From: JABFRG01 sp046351415
GTDB lineage: Bacteria > Myxococcota_A > Polyangia > Polyangiales > Polyangiaceae
Length of the DNA stretch: 64,000 nucleotides
Assembly (NCBI GenBank): GCA_046351415.1
Contig: JAXLYO010000001.1
Coordinates: 744,001-808,000 of the forward strand
Reading direction: 5' to 3'
The notes under the pieces are model-generated. The model had not been told where the DNA came from and made no database searches. It was given only the letters and a program-made list of their open reading frames with translations. The translations under genes were made by a program, and so were the position numbers. Within the stretch, counting starts at the first letter, position 1, and every line of letters starts with the position of its first letter. Below, piece by piece: positions 52,726 to 63,388 of this stretch.

Positions 52726-54034
52726 GATCGAAGTCGTCCCTCTTGCCGCGTTGGTCGAGGAAGAGCGGGGAATCAGCTACGGCATCGTTCAACCAGGGCA
52801 GCATGATTCCGACGGGATTCCCATCGTTCGTGTAACCGACATCCGGCACGGTAGAGTCGATACAAGTTCCCCTCTGCGGGTTGCAAGGTCCGTAGAAGCG
52901 AAGTACGGGCGAACCCGGCTCAGAGGCGGAGAGCTTCTCTTGTCGCTGGTCGGAACCGTAGGGCAAACCGCGATTGCCGGCCCAGACCTTGTCGGTTGGA
53001 ACACCGCGCGCGCGGTCGGAGTGCTTCCGGTACGAAGCGACGTCGATGCCCGATGGATTCACTACGCACTATCAAGTCCAGAGCTACAAGCCACCATTCG
53101 CGACTGGTGCAACACAACAGTCCAAGCAACGCTGAACCTAAAGGACGTAGCTCGCCTTCCCATTCCGCTACCGAGTCCAGTCGACCGAAATGGCGTGCTC
53201 GCCGTTCTCGGGGCCCTCGACGACAAGATCGAACTGAATCGCCGCATGAACGAGACGCTGGAAGCGATGGCGCGTGCGCTCTTCAAGAGCTGGTTCGTGG
53301 ACTTCGACCCCGTGCGCGCGAAAGCAGAGGGACGCGCGCCGTTCGGCATGGACGCCGAGACCGCCGCGCTCTTTCCCGACAGCTTCGAGGATTCGGAGTT
53401 GGGACCGATTCCGAAGGGGTGGAGATGCGCACCTCTCGGGGAGTGGGCCACGGCGCTCTCCGGCGCGACGCCGTCAAAGTCCAATCCTGCGTTTTGGAGT
53501 GGAGTCATCCCGTGGATCTCCCCGAAGGTCATGACGGCCATCCACGCAGACGAGCCCGACGCATTCGTAACGTCGAAAGCCGTTGATTCGGGTCTTCGCG
53601 TTGCTCCGCGTGGAGCGACCTTGGTTATGGTCCGGGGAATGGGCCTTCACGAGAAGGTCCGAGTGAGCCAGGCGAGACAGGACGTCACTTTCAATCAGGA
53701 CGTGAAGGCACTAGTCGCCAGTCGCGTTGAGCCGACCATCTTGCTGTTTGCGATGCTCGACGCGCAAGCGGACCTCTTGCAGCGCGTACAGAGCTCCGGT
53801 CACGGCACCGGCGTTCTGCCCAGCGACATTCTTCTCGCTCATAAGCTGACGTTGCCCTCCGTGGACGAGCAAACGCTGATGAAGCGAACTCTGGACGACC
53901 TCAATGAGCGCGTTGCAACGTCTCGCGCTGAAAGCCGAACGCTAGCTTCTATCCGCGACGTGCTTCTTCCACGCCTACTTTCGGGCGAGGTCCGCGTGAA
54001 AGATGCGGAGAAGCTCGTGGAGGCGGCGTCGTGA
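52715..54034 (+). CDS. hsdS: Type I restriction-modification specificity subunit (HsdS)
   Basis: The 439-residue protein has two target-recognition domains (about residues 1-150 and 225-390), each followed by a conserved helical region. The first includes GALDDKIELNRRMNETLEAMARALFKSWFVDFDPV and the second DLNERVATSRAESRTLASIRDVLLPRLLSGEV. TRD 2 starts at LGPIPKGWRCAPLGEWA. It overlaps the hsdM stop by 11 bp. The recognised DNA sequence cannot be predicted here. ATG 52715 is chosen from its position against the hsdM end. Confidence 0.93.
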   Translation: MPAEIEVVPLAALVEEERGISYGIVQPGQHDSDGIPIVRVTDIRHGRVDTSSPLRVARSVEAKYGRTRLRGGELLLSLVGTVGQTAIAGPDLVGWNTARAVGVLPVRSDVDARWIHYALSSPELQATIRDWCNTTVQATLNLKDVARLPIPLPSPVDRNGVLAVLGALDDKIELNRRMNETLEAMARALFKSWFVDFDPVRAKAEGRAPFGMDAETAALFPDSFEDSELGPIPKGWRCAPLGEWATALSGATPSKSNPAFWSGVIPWISPKVMTAIHADEPDAFVTSKAVDSGLRVAPRGATLVMVRGMGLHEKVRVSQARQDVTFNQDVKALVASRVEPTILLFAMLDAQADLLQRVQSSGHGTGVLPSDILLAHKLTLPSVDEQTLMKRTLDDLNERVATSRAESRTLASIRDVLLPRLLSGEVRVKDAEKLVEAAS

Positions 54035-55005
54035 GCAAGAAGAAGCGCATCCGGCGCGTCTTCTCGGTGAAAGAGGAGCTTCTCAAGAAGTCTCGCGAGG
54101 CGGCGCTTGCGGCCGTGCAGGTCTTCAACAACCCGAACATCACCTTCAAGTCCGAGACGTTCATCGTCCTGATGAACATCGCGTGGACGTATCTGTTGCA
54201 CGCCTACTACCGCGAGAAGAACGTCGACTATCGCTACTACAAGGAAGGGCGCGAGCGTCGGAAGTACGACCGAACCAAGCACGGGGCGTACAAACACTGG
54301 GAGCTTGAACGATGCCTGAATGAGAAGGGGTGCCCCTTGGCACGCGACGTCGCTGAGAACCTTCGGTTCTTGATTGGCGTGCGGCACGAGATTGAGCACC
54401 AGATGACCTCGCGCATCGACGACCTACTGAGCGCGAAGTTCCAAGCGTGCTGCATCAACTTCCACGAGGTGATCTCGAGTCTGTTCGGCGAAAGCCTGGG
54501 TATCGCGAAGCATCTTGCAGTGAGTTTGCAGTTTGCGTCCTTGCAACAGGAACAGGTGGACGCCCTCCGGGAACACGCCGATCTCCCGGCGAACATTCAG
54601 GCCTTTATCTCCGGGTTCCAGGGGGCGCTCCCGGACAATATCTTTCAGAGCCCACGGTTCGCATATCGCGTGATCTTCGTGCCCAAGACGGCGAACCACT
54701 TGAATCAAGCCGATCAGGTCATCACCTTCGTCAAAGCGGACTCCCCGCTCGCCAAAGAGGTCAACGCGCAATATGCGGTCCTCCGCGAGACAGAGCGTCC
54801 AAAACACCTGCCTTCGGCGGTCGTCGCGAAGATGAAGGCGGAAGGTTTTCGCGAATTCGGCATGCACCAGCACACGGAGCTGTGGAAGGCGAAAGACGCG
54901 AAGGGGGACGGCAAAGGGTTTGGCGTACAGGTGGCGAACACCTGGTACTGGTACGACGCTTGGGTTGACGAAGTCCGCGCCCACCTCCGAGGGGGGACGT
55001 CGTGA
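54031..55005 (+). CDS. DUF3644 protein in the type I RM operon
   Basis: The 324-residue protein, starting at GTG 54031, has a DUF3644-like N-terminal half: ELLKKSREAALAAVQVFNNPNITFKSETFIVLMNIAWTYLLHAYYREKNVDYRYYKEGR. An RHEIEHQMTSRIDDLLSAKFQACCINF segment follows, where the His-x-x-x-His-like RHEIEH pattern is noteworthy. The C-terminal half has no recognised motif. DUF3644 genes are often placed within type I RM loci, so a defence accessory role is likely. It overlaps both hsdS and rhuM by four bases. Confidence 0.8.
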   Translation: MSKKKRIRRVFSVKEELLKKSREAALAAVQVFNNPNITFKSETFIVLMNIAWTYLLHAYYREKNVDYRYYKEGRERRKYDRTKHGAYKHWELERCLNEKGCPLARDVAENLRFLIGVRHEIEHQMTSRIDDLLSAKFQACCINFHEVISSLFGESLGIAKHLAVSLQFASLQQEQVDALREHADLPANIQAFISGFQGALPDNIFQSPRFAYRVIFVPKTANHLNQADQVITFVKADSPLAKEVNAQYAVLRETERPKHLPSAVVAKMKAEGFREFGMHQHTELWKAKDAKGDGKGFGVQVANTWYWYDAWVDEVRAHLRGGTS

Positions 55006-56033
55006 CCGACTCCAGACCCCCCACGTCCGAGCTCATTCTCTACCAAACCGAGGACGGTCGGACGCGCATCCAGTGCCGGTTCGACGGCGACACGTTGTGG
55101 CTGACGCAGGCCCAGATCGCCGAGCTCTTCCAAGTGACGCCCCAGAACGTAACGCAGCATCTCGGGCGCATCTTCGAGTCGGGCGAGCTTTCCGAGGAGG
55201 CAACTTGTAAGGATTACTTACAAGTTCGAACCGAGGGAAACCGCGAGGTAAAACGGCAGCTCCGGCACTACAACCTGCCCGCGATTCTTGCCGTGGGCTA
55301 CCGCGTCGAGAGCGTTCGCGGCACACAATTCCGTCAGTGGGCAACGGCCCGCCTTGGTGAGTTCCTCGTGAAGGGCTTCACCATGGACGACGAGCGCCTG
55401 AAGAACCCACCCGGTCCGGGACAGCAAGACTACTTCGACGAGCTCCTCGAGCGGATTCGCGACATCCGCGCTTCGGAGCGGCGCTTCTACCAGAAGGTGC
55501 TCGACATCTACGCGACCAGCATCGACTACCAAGCCGACGCCGATCTCTCACAGCAGTTCTTCGCCACAGTGCAAAACAAGATGCACTTCGCTGCGCACGG
55601 GCACACCGCAGCGGAGGTCATTGTCGCGAGAGCAGACGGCGAAGCGCCGATGATGGGCCTCACCACGACGCGCACACCGGGCACGGTGCGCCGCGAAGAC
55701 GCCCAGGTCGCCAAGAACTACCTTTCCGAGACCGAGCTGTCGGTCCTGAATCGCATCGTCACGATGTACCTCGACTTTGCCGAGCTTCAGGCGCTCGACC
55801 GGAAGCCGATGACCATGCGCGATTGGATCGTCAAGCTCGACGAGTTCCTGAAGACGACGGGGCGCCCCGTTCTAACCGACGCTGGAAAGGTCTCCGCCGA
55901 GGCAGCGAAGACCAAGGCTGAAGAGGCGTTTCGCGCCTACCGCGAAAAGCAGGCGCGTGAACCAGCTCCAGTGGACGACGCGTTCGAGCGGGCGACGAAG
56001 GCGCTGCCTTCAAGGAGGGGGAAAAAGCCGTGA
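55002..56033 (+). CDS. rhuM: RhuM-family protein in the type I RM operon
   Basis: The 343-residue protein matches the RhuM family of phage- and virulence-island proteins: an N-terminal HTH-like region (LWLTQAQIAELFQVTPQNVTQHLGRIFESGELSEEATCKDYLQVRTEGNREV), then QLRHYNLPAILAVGYRVESVRGTQFRQWAT and a C-terminal helical domain. RhuM proteins frequently accompany type I RM genes and may act as regulators or accessory factors; the true function is not known. GTG 55002 overlaps the DUF3644 stop. Confidence 0.88.
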   Translation: MTDSRPPTSELILYQTEDGRTRIQCRFDGDTLWLTQAQIAELFQVTPQNVTQHLGRIFESGELSEEATCKDYLQVRTEGNREVKRQLRHYNLPAILAVGYRVESVRGTQFRQWATARLGEFLVKGFTMDDERLKNPPGPGQQDYFDELLERIRDIRASERRFYQKVLDIYATSIDYQADADLSQQFFATVQNKMHFAAHGHTAAEVIVARADGEAPMMGLTTTRTPGTVRREDAQVAKNYLSETELSVLNRIVTMYLDFAELQALDRKPMTMRDWIVKLDEFLKTTGRPVLTDAGKVSAEAAKTKAEEAFRAYREKQAREPAPVDDAFERATKALPSRRGKKP

Positions 56034-59000
56034 GCGCAGTGACCGAGGATGCAGTCGAGACGCTCGCGCTTCAGACGTTTGCACGTCTCGGGTACGAGTG
56101 CCTGCACGGACCCGACATCGCCCCCGATGAGCCGGCGGCAGAACGCGCAACCTACGGCGACGTCGTGCTCAAGGGGCGGCTCGAAGAGGCCCTGCGGCGC
56201 CTGAACCCCAACGTTCCCCAAACCACCATCTACGAAGCCCTTCGCATCCTCACCATTCCTGACGCGCCTTCGCTTCTTCAGAACAACCGTCGCTTTCATC
56301 GCTTCCTTCGCGAAGGGCTGGAGGTCGAGATCGCCACCAAGGGCGGCGAGGTGAAGGGCGAGCGGCTTCGCTTGGTCGACTTCGACAACGTCGAGGAGAA
56401 CGATTGGGTTGCGCTCAGCCAGTTCACGGTCGTTGAGGGACAACATAATCGAAGGCCGGACGTCGTCGTCTTCGTGAACGGGCTCCCACTCGCCGTCATC
56501 GAGCTCAAAAACGCGGCCGACCCAGACGCCACGGTGCAAGACGCCTTTCAGCAGCTCCAGACGTACAAGGCGCAGATCCCTTCGCTCTTCGTCTTCAACG
56601 AACTGCTGATCATCTCCGACGGCATCGACGCGCGCGTCGGCACGATTACCGCAACCTGGGAACGCTTTGCGCCGTGGCGCACCATCATCGGAGACAAGTC
56701 CGCACCGCCCACGCATCTTCAGCTCTCGATTCTTCTGCACGGCGTCTTCGACCGGGGCCGCTTTCTAGATCTCGTACGAAACTTCGTGGTGTTCGAAGAA
56801 GATCGAGACGCGGTCGTGAAGAAACTTGCCGGGTACCATCAGTTTCACGCCGTGCGCACTGCCGTCGAAGAGACCGTTCGTGCAACGCGTCCCGATGGCA
56901 ACCGCCGGGTTGGCGTGGTGTGGCACACGCAGGGCTCCGGCAAGTCCCTCACCATGACGTTCTACGCGGGCAAGGTCGTGCTCCACCCCGCGATGGAGAA
57001 CCCCACGGTTGTTGTCATCACCGACCGGAACGATCTTGACGACCAACTCTTCGGCACGTTTTCCAAGTGCCACGAACTGCTTCGGCAGAAGCCGGTGCAA
57101 GCCAAAGATCGTGACGAGCTGCGCAGTTTGCTCCAGGTCGCGGCGGGCGGGGTCGTCTTTACGACGATTCAGAAGTTCCTTCCCGAGGGCAAGGGCGAGA
57201 AGTTCCCGATGCTCTCCGACCGGCGAAACATTGTCGTCATCGCAGACGAAGCCCATCGCAGCCAATACGGCTTCAAGAGCAAGCTCGTGCAGACCGAGAG
57301 CGGCGGCTACGTGGTGCCGGGCTTTGCTCAGCACATGCGCGACGCGCTACCGAACGCGTCCTTCATCGGGTTTACAGGGACGCCCATCGACGCCCAGGAT
57401 AAGAACACGCGGGCGGTCTTCGGCGACTACATCTCGGTCTACGACATCCAGCGGGCTGTCGAAGACGGCGCGACCGTTCCCATCTACTACGAGAGCCGGC
57501 TTGCGAAGCTCGAGCTGAACGACGAGCTGAAGAAGGTCATCGACGACGAGTTCGAAGAGGTCACGGAGCAAGAGGAAGACGCCCGGAAAGAGCGCCTGAA
57601 GTCCAAGTGGGCGGCCCTCGAGTCGGTTGTCGGTGCGGAGACACGCCTTGGTCTCGTTGCCCAAGACTTCGTAAAGCACTTCGAGTCGCGCCTCGAAACG
57701 ATGGCCGGCAAGGCGATGGTCGTCTCCATGTCGCGGCGCATCTGCGTTGCTCTTTACAAGGCGATCGTGTCCCTTCGACCGGAATGGCATTCGGATGACG
57801 ACAAGGCCGGCGCGATCAAGGTCATCATGACGGGATCGGCATCCGACCCAACCGACTGGCAGCCGCACATTCGCAACAAGCCGCGGCTCGCAGAACTCGC
57901 GGAGCGACTCAAGGACCCGAACGATCCGTTGAAGATCGTGATCGTCCGAGACATGTGGCTCACCGGGTTCGACGCCCCCTGCCTGCACACCCTTTACGTC
58001 GACAAGCCCATGCAGGGGCACGGCCTCATGCAGGCTATCGCCCGCGTGAACCGCGTGTTTCGAGACAAGCCCGGTGGCTTGGTCGTCGACTACCTCGGGC
58101 TTGCCGACAATCTGCGCAAGGCGCTTGCCACGTACACCGAGAGCGGCGGCCAGGGCGAAACGGCGATCGACCAAGCCGAGGCCGTGGCCACCATGCTCGA
58201 AAGGGTCGAGGTCTGCCGAAACCTCTTTCACGGCTTCGATTACGCGGCGTTCATTCGGGGTACCCCCGTAGAACGGCTGCTCCTCTTGCCCGCCGCGCAG
58301 CAGCACATCTTCGCGCTCGAAGATGGGCGCGACCGGCTTCTCAAAGCCGTGCTCGGCTTGGTGAAAGCTTTTGCGCTCGCCGTGCCTCATGCCGAGGCGA
58401 TTGCGATTCGCGAAGAGGTTGCGTTCTTCCAAGCAGTGAGGGCTGCGGTCGTAAAGACGTCTGGTTCGGCGTCGGGCAAGTCGGACGCAGACGTGGAGCA
58501 CGCCATTCGGCAGATTGTGTCGAAGGCTATCTCTACCGACGGCGTGGTGGACGTCTTCACGGCGGCCGGACTCAAGCGACCGGACATCTCGATTCTGTCC
58601 GATGAGTTCTTGGCCGAGGTTCGTTCGCTCCCGCACCGAAACCTCGCGATCGAACTTCTGCGCAAGCTGATGAACGACGAGTTGAAGGTTCGCAAGCGGA
58701 CGAACCTGGTTCAGTCGGAAGCTTTCTCCGACAAGCTCGAAAAGACGATGGCGCGCTACCGCAACCGCGCCATCGAGACCGCGCAGGTTATCGAGGAGCT
58801 CATTCGGCTCGCTAAGGACATGACCGCCGCGCAAAAGCGAGGCGAGGAGCTCAATCTGAACGAGGCGGAGCTTGCGTTCTACGATGCGCTCGAAACCAAC
58901 GACTCCGCCGTGAAGGTGCTCGGCGACGCCGTCTTGACTCAGATTGCCCGAGACCTCGCCGACTCGATTCGCAACTCCGTGACCATCGATTGGACGGTGA

Positions 59001-59140
59001 AGGAGACGGTGCGGGCGAAGCTGCGAACCATGGTGCGGCGAACGCTGAAGAAGCGAGGCTACCCGCCGGACAAGACGGAGAAGGCCGTGGAGACCGTGAT
59101 GAAGCAAGCGGAGCTTCTTGCCGCGGAGTGGGCAGCCTGA
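56030..59140 (+). CDS. hsdR: Type I restriction enzyme R subunit (HsdR)
   Basis: The 1036-residue protein contains the PD-(D/E)XK nuclease core with Asp144 and Glu158-x-Lys160 (VVVFVNGLPLAVIELKN), Walker A GSGKS at 302-306, and the DEAH-type motif II DEAH at 406-409. Helicase motif III (FTGTP), motif V and motif VI follow later, and the C-terminal helical domain binds HsdM. All catalytic residues appear intact. It translocates and cleaves unmodified DNA. GTG 56030 overlaps the rhuM stop by four bases. Confidence 0.95.
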   Translation: MSAVTEDAVETLALQTFARLGYECLHGPDIAPDEPAAERATYGDVVLKGRLEEALRRLNPNVPQTTIYEALRILTIPDAPSLLQNNRRFHRFLREGLEVEIATKGGEVKGERLRLVDFDNVEENDWVALSQFTVVEGQHNRRPDVVVFVNGLPLAVIELKNAADPDATVQDAFQQLQTYKAQIPSLFVFNELLIISDGIDARVGTITATWERFAPWRTIIGDKSAPPTHLQLSILLHGVFDRGRFLDLVRNFVVFEEDRDAVVKKLAGYHQFHAVRTAVEETVRATRPDGNRRVGVVWHTQGSGKSLTMTFYAGKVVLHPAMENPTVVVITDRNDLDDQLFGTFSKCHELLRQKPVQAKDRDELRSLLQVAAGGVVFTTIQKFLPEGKGEKFPMLSDRRNIVVIADEAHRSQYGFKSKLVQTESGGYVVPGFAQHMRDALPNASFIGFTGTPIDAQDKNTRAVFGDYISVYDIQRAVEDGATVPIYYESRLAKLELNDELKKVIDDEFEEVTEQEEDARKERLKSKWAALESVVGAETRLGLVAQDFVKHFESRLETMAGKAMVVSMSRRICVALYKAIVSLRPEWHSDDDKAGAIKVIMTGSASDPTDWQPHIRNKPRLAELAERLKDPNDPLKIVIVRDMWLTGFDAPCLHTLYVDKPMQGHGLMQAIARVNRVFRDKPGGLVVDYLGLADNLRKALATYTESGGQGETAIDQAEAVATMLERVEVCRNLFHGFDYAAFIRGTPVERLLLLPAAQQHIFALEDGRDRLLKAVLGLVKAFALAVPHAEAIAIREEVAFFQAVRAAVVKTSGSASGKSDADVEHAIRQIVSKAISTDGVVDVFTAAGLKRPDISILSDEFLAEVRSLPHRNLAIELLRKLMNDELKVRKRTNLVQSEAFSDKLEKTMARYRNRAIETAQVIEELIRLAKDMTAAQKRGEELNLNEAELAFYDALETNDSAVKVLGDAVLTQIARDLADSIRNSVTIDWTVKETVRAKLRTMVRRTLKKRGYPPDKTEKAVETVMKQAELLAAEWAA

Positions 59141-59691
59141 TGAGGTTCGTGCTGCGGTACAGCGGGTCCCTTCCGTCCAACGCGAAAGCCGAGACGAAGA
59201 GCGTGCTACGCGTCGAGCTCAGCCAGCAACTCGAAGAGCTTTGGCGACACCCCCCGTTAAGTTCGTGCGACAAGCTTCGCCGGCCACCGGAGCGCGAGGG
59301 CGAGTTCTCCAATCTGCGAGAGCGCGGCGGTTGCTCATTCATTCCGTTGGTGACGGCGCAGGCGCGGGGACTCACTGAGCTAGACATCGTGCTGTTGCGT
59401 CCCGAGCCTGCGGGCAACTTGATCACTCGCGGTGGAGACATCGACAACCGGATGAAGACGCTGTTCGATGCCCTCAGTATGCCGGCCCATGTGGAGCAGG
59501 TAGGCCAAGCCGAGCGGACCGTCGGTGCTCCCATCTATTGCCTGCTCGAAGACGACAACCTGGTTTCCTCTCTGCGAGTGCGGACCGAGCAGCTTCTTCT
59601 CCCAAGTGTCGACCCGAGCCACGCTGAATTGCTCATCACGGTCGAGACGCGCGTGACGATGTCCACGTGGGGCAACGGCCATCTGAGCTGA
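59140..59691 (+). CDS. RusA-like protein, last gene of the type I RM operon
   Basis: The 183-residue protein starts at ATG 59140, overlapping the hsdR stop. In the C-terminal half GGDIDNRMKTLFDALSMP and LLEDDNLVSSLRV resemble the D-x-D-N-x-x-K and D-D metal-binding motifs of RusA-type Holliday junction resolvases, with the usual spacing. The N-terminal half (LRYSGSLPSNAKAETKSVLR) fits the start of that fold. I cannot verify the family without a search. If correct, it would be an endonuclease cooperating with the RM operon. Confidence 0.6.
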   Translation: MRFVLRYSGSLPSNAKAETKSVLRVELSQQLEELWRHPPLSSCDKLRRPPEREGEFSNLRERGGCSFIPLVTAQARGLTELDIVLLRPEPAGNLITRGGDIDNRMKTLFDALSMPAHVEQVGQAERTVGAPIYCLLEDDNLVSSLRVRTEQLLLPSVDPSHAELLITVETRVTMSTWGNGHLS

Positions 59692-59846
59692 TCTTTTTTG
59701 GGGTTGGTCGATGATCCTGTCGGCACCGCAAGTTGCCGAAACGACACTGAAAATCTGTACCGTAGCGATCTTTTCATGTGTAATTACGATACGTTACGTG
59801 GCCGGCGGGTTTGACCGCGCGTCCGTTTTCGGCAAAAGAGATCGTC

Positions 59847-60035
59847 ATGAAAACGATCCGCATGGTGCGCGCCCTCGTCGGCGTCAGCACCTCAAGTCTG
59901 GCCAAGCGGGCGCATGTCAGCGTCCGCGAACTGCAACGCATCGAACGCCGGGAGTCGTGGCCGAGACCAGCCACCCTGGCACGCATCGACGACGAGCTCG
60001 TGCGCGAGCGCGCGCTGGAGGTGGGTCATGCTTAG
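59847..60035 (+). CDS. Small XRE-type HTH protein
   Basis: A 62-residue protein from ATG 59847. The HTH is visible: MVRALVGVSTSSLAKRAHVSVRELQRIERRESWPRPATLARIDDEL. It is the size of a stand-alone regulator. Its stop lies just inside the start of the next gene (8-bp overlap), so the two are translationally coupled. It may control the cysteine-cluster protein and the integrase module. Confidence 0.75.
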   Translation: MKTIRMVRALVGVSTSSLAKRAHVSVRELQRIERRESWPRPATLARIDDELVRERALEVGHA

Positions 60036-61035
60036 GTATGGAGATTGGGATGACCAGACGTTCCGAGCGGAACTCGTCGAAGGCCTTCGCAGAGCCGAGA
60101 GTTATCGTGAGCGCTCGTTCTACGCGCGCATGCTGAGCCGTTCGGCTGCGAAACGGGGAGCGTCACCCGTGGCGCAAGCAAAGCGGTTCATTCGCCTTCA
60201 CCAGCACCGCGCATCGCGCTCCTCCTCTTCGAGGCAACCATCTGCTTCGGGTGATGACGGGGGCGACGGCGATCCAGAGCCAGCCCCGGCCGTACGCATC
60301 AAACCGAAGGCCACGCAGACAATCATTGTCGGGAAGACCAGGAACGAAAAGCTAGGGATCGGAAAAGGCTACGTCACGCTCGCCCCTGTAGAGGGCACGT
60401 GCTCGCCGACATGCCCGTTCATGCGCAACGGTTGTCTTGCTCGGCGCGGCCCAGGTGGCCACAACGCCCGCCTCGAAAGGAATGCGAAGCGCGAAGGTCT
60501 CACCGCCCTGGACCTGGCGAAGGAAGAAGCCTCGCTCATTGCTTTGTTCGCGGCGCGTTTGCGCCGTCGCCGTCGAGAACTGCCGTTGCGCATTCACTAC
60601 TCCGGTGACTCTGCCACATCGGAGACCGCTCGTATCGTGAGCGCTGCGTGCGCGACCTGGCCCGGTCCGACGTGGACCTACTCGCACGCGTGGCGCGAAG
60701 TCGCGCGGGCTGACTGGGGGCCGGTCTCGGTGCTCGCGAGCGTCGACCTTCCCGAGCACGCCCACGAGGCCATGGCGCGCGGGTATGCGCCCGCGATCGT
60801 GGTGCCGACATTCCCAAACGGGAAGAAGCCATGGAAGGAGGCGGGAATCTCGTGGATTCCGTGCCTCTTTGAAACGCGCGGGACCACTTGTGTTGAGTGC
60901 CGGCTGTGCTTCGACGCGGACGGCCTCTTGCGCCGTAGGCAGGGCATCGCATTCGAGGCGCACGGTTCGGGTGCTCACAAGGTTCGTGAGGCACTCGTTC
61001 AACTCCGCCGCAAGAGCACCGAGGGTACGCCATGA
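60028..61035 (+). CDS. Cysteine-cluster protein of phage/island type
   Basis: The 335-residue protein from ATG 60028 has a central region NEKLGIGKGYVTLAPVEGTCSPTCPFMRNGCLARRGPGGHNARLER, in which CSPTCPFMRNGC is a possible metal or Fe-S site. A second cluster, TTCVECRLCFDADG, follows near the C-terminus. Between them, ELPLRIHYSGDSATSETAR and a WTYSHAWREVARADWGPVSVLASVD segment recall phage proteins of unknown function (Gp88/Gp37-like Cys families). The activity is not known. It is coupled to the HTH gene and to 61032. Confidence 0.55.
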   Translation: MLRYGDWDDQTFRAELVEGLRRAESYRERSFYARMLSRSAAKRGASPVAQAKRFIRLHQHRASRSSSSRQPSASGDDGGDGDPEPAPAVRIKPKATQTIIVGKTRNEKLGIGKGYVTLAPVEGTCSPTCPFMRNGCLARRGPGGHNARLERNAKREGLTALDLAKEEASLIALFAARLRRRRRELPLRIHYSGDSATSETARIVSAACATWPGPTWTYSHAWREVARADWGPVSVLASVDLPEHAHEAMARGYAPAIVVPTFPNGKKPWKEAGISWIPCLFETRGTTCVECRLCFDADGLLRRRQGIAFEAHGSGAHKVREALVQLRRKSTEGTP

Positions 61036-61370
61036 CGTTCGAGGCACTCCTTCAAGTCCAGCTCGTCGCATTGGCAGACCTCCTTGCGCCCCGACTCGCG
61101 CGTCTGATGCAAACATCGGCGCGCGAATACACGAGCAAGGCGCCGCCGCCGGGTATGAGCACCAAGCGCTTCAACGAACGCTGTCGCGAAGCTTCTCGAC
61201 GTGGTGACCGTCGGGTTCAAAAGCTCGGACGCGTGTGGGTGGCGAACGAGGAGCTCTTCGTGCCACGTCAGCCCGCGGTGCCCCTTGCTTCGCTCGCAAA
61301 AACAAACTCCGAACCCTGGAGTCCAGAAGGTGCCCTGGGCGCCGCTGGGCTTCGCGCCCGTCGCAAGTAA
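61032..61370 (+). CDS. Probable excisionase-like DNA-binding protein
   Basis: A 112-residue protein from ATG 61032. The core PPPGMSTKRFNERCREASRRGDRRVQKLGRVWVANEELF has the layout of an HTH_17-type winged helix that reads a single DNA site, as recombination-directionality factors do. It lies directly upstream of the integrase, the usual excisionase position. The assignment depends on position and a weak motif. Confidence 0.55.
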   Translation: MTFEALLQVQLVALADLLAPRLARLMQTSAREYTSKAPPPGMSTKRFNERCREASRRGDRRVQKLGRVWVANEELFVPRQPAVPLASLAKTNSEPWSPEGALGAAGLRARRK

Positions 61371-61430
61371 CAATGATGCCCCCGCGCCGCTAGCAACGGC
61401 CGGGGGCGTGACCGGAAAGGATGTTCCGAT

Positions 61431-63124
<1,694 letters not shown>

Positions 63125-63388
63125 TTTCGTACGTCTCAACGTAGAACGCGTGGCCGAAAGCGCAAGAGGGGATTGTCGCGCAATCGGCCTTTCTCGCAGG
63201 CTTGCTCGACGATTCGCACGGACAAGGCCGAAACATGGTTCGGCATGCCGGACCGCTGCGCGGCTCTCGCGATCGAACGTCTCCGGAAAAAGTATTGCCT
63301 ACCACTTCCTTGCGAGGGGTCATCGGACATTGAAGAGTTGAGTGAGCGTGGACCTCCGAGCGGAACACAAGGTCTCGAGGGTCGATCC

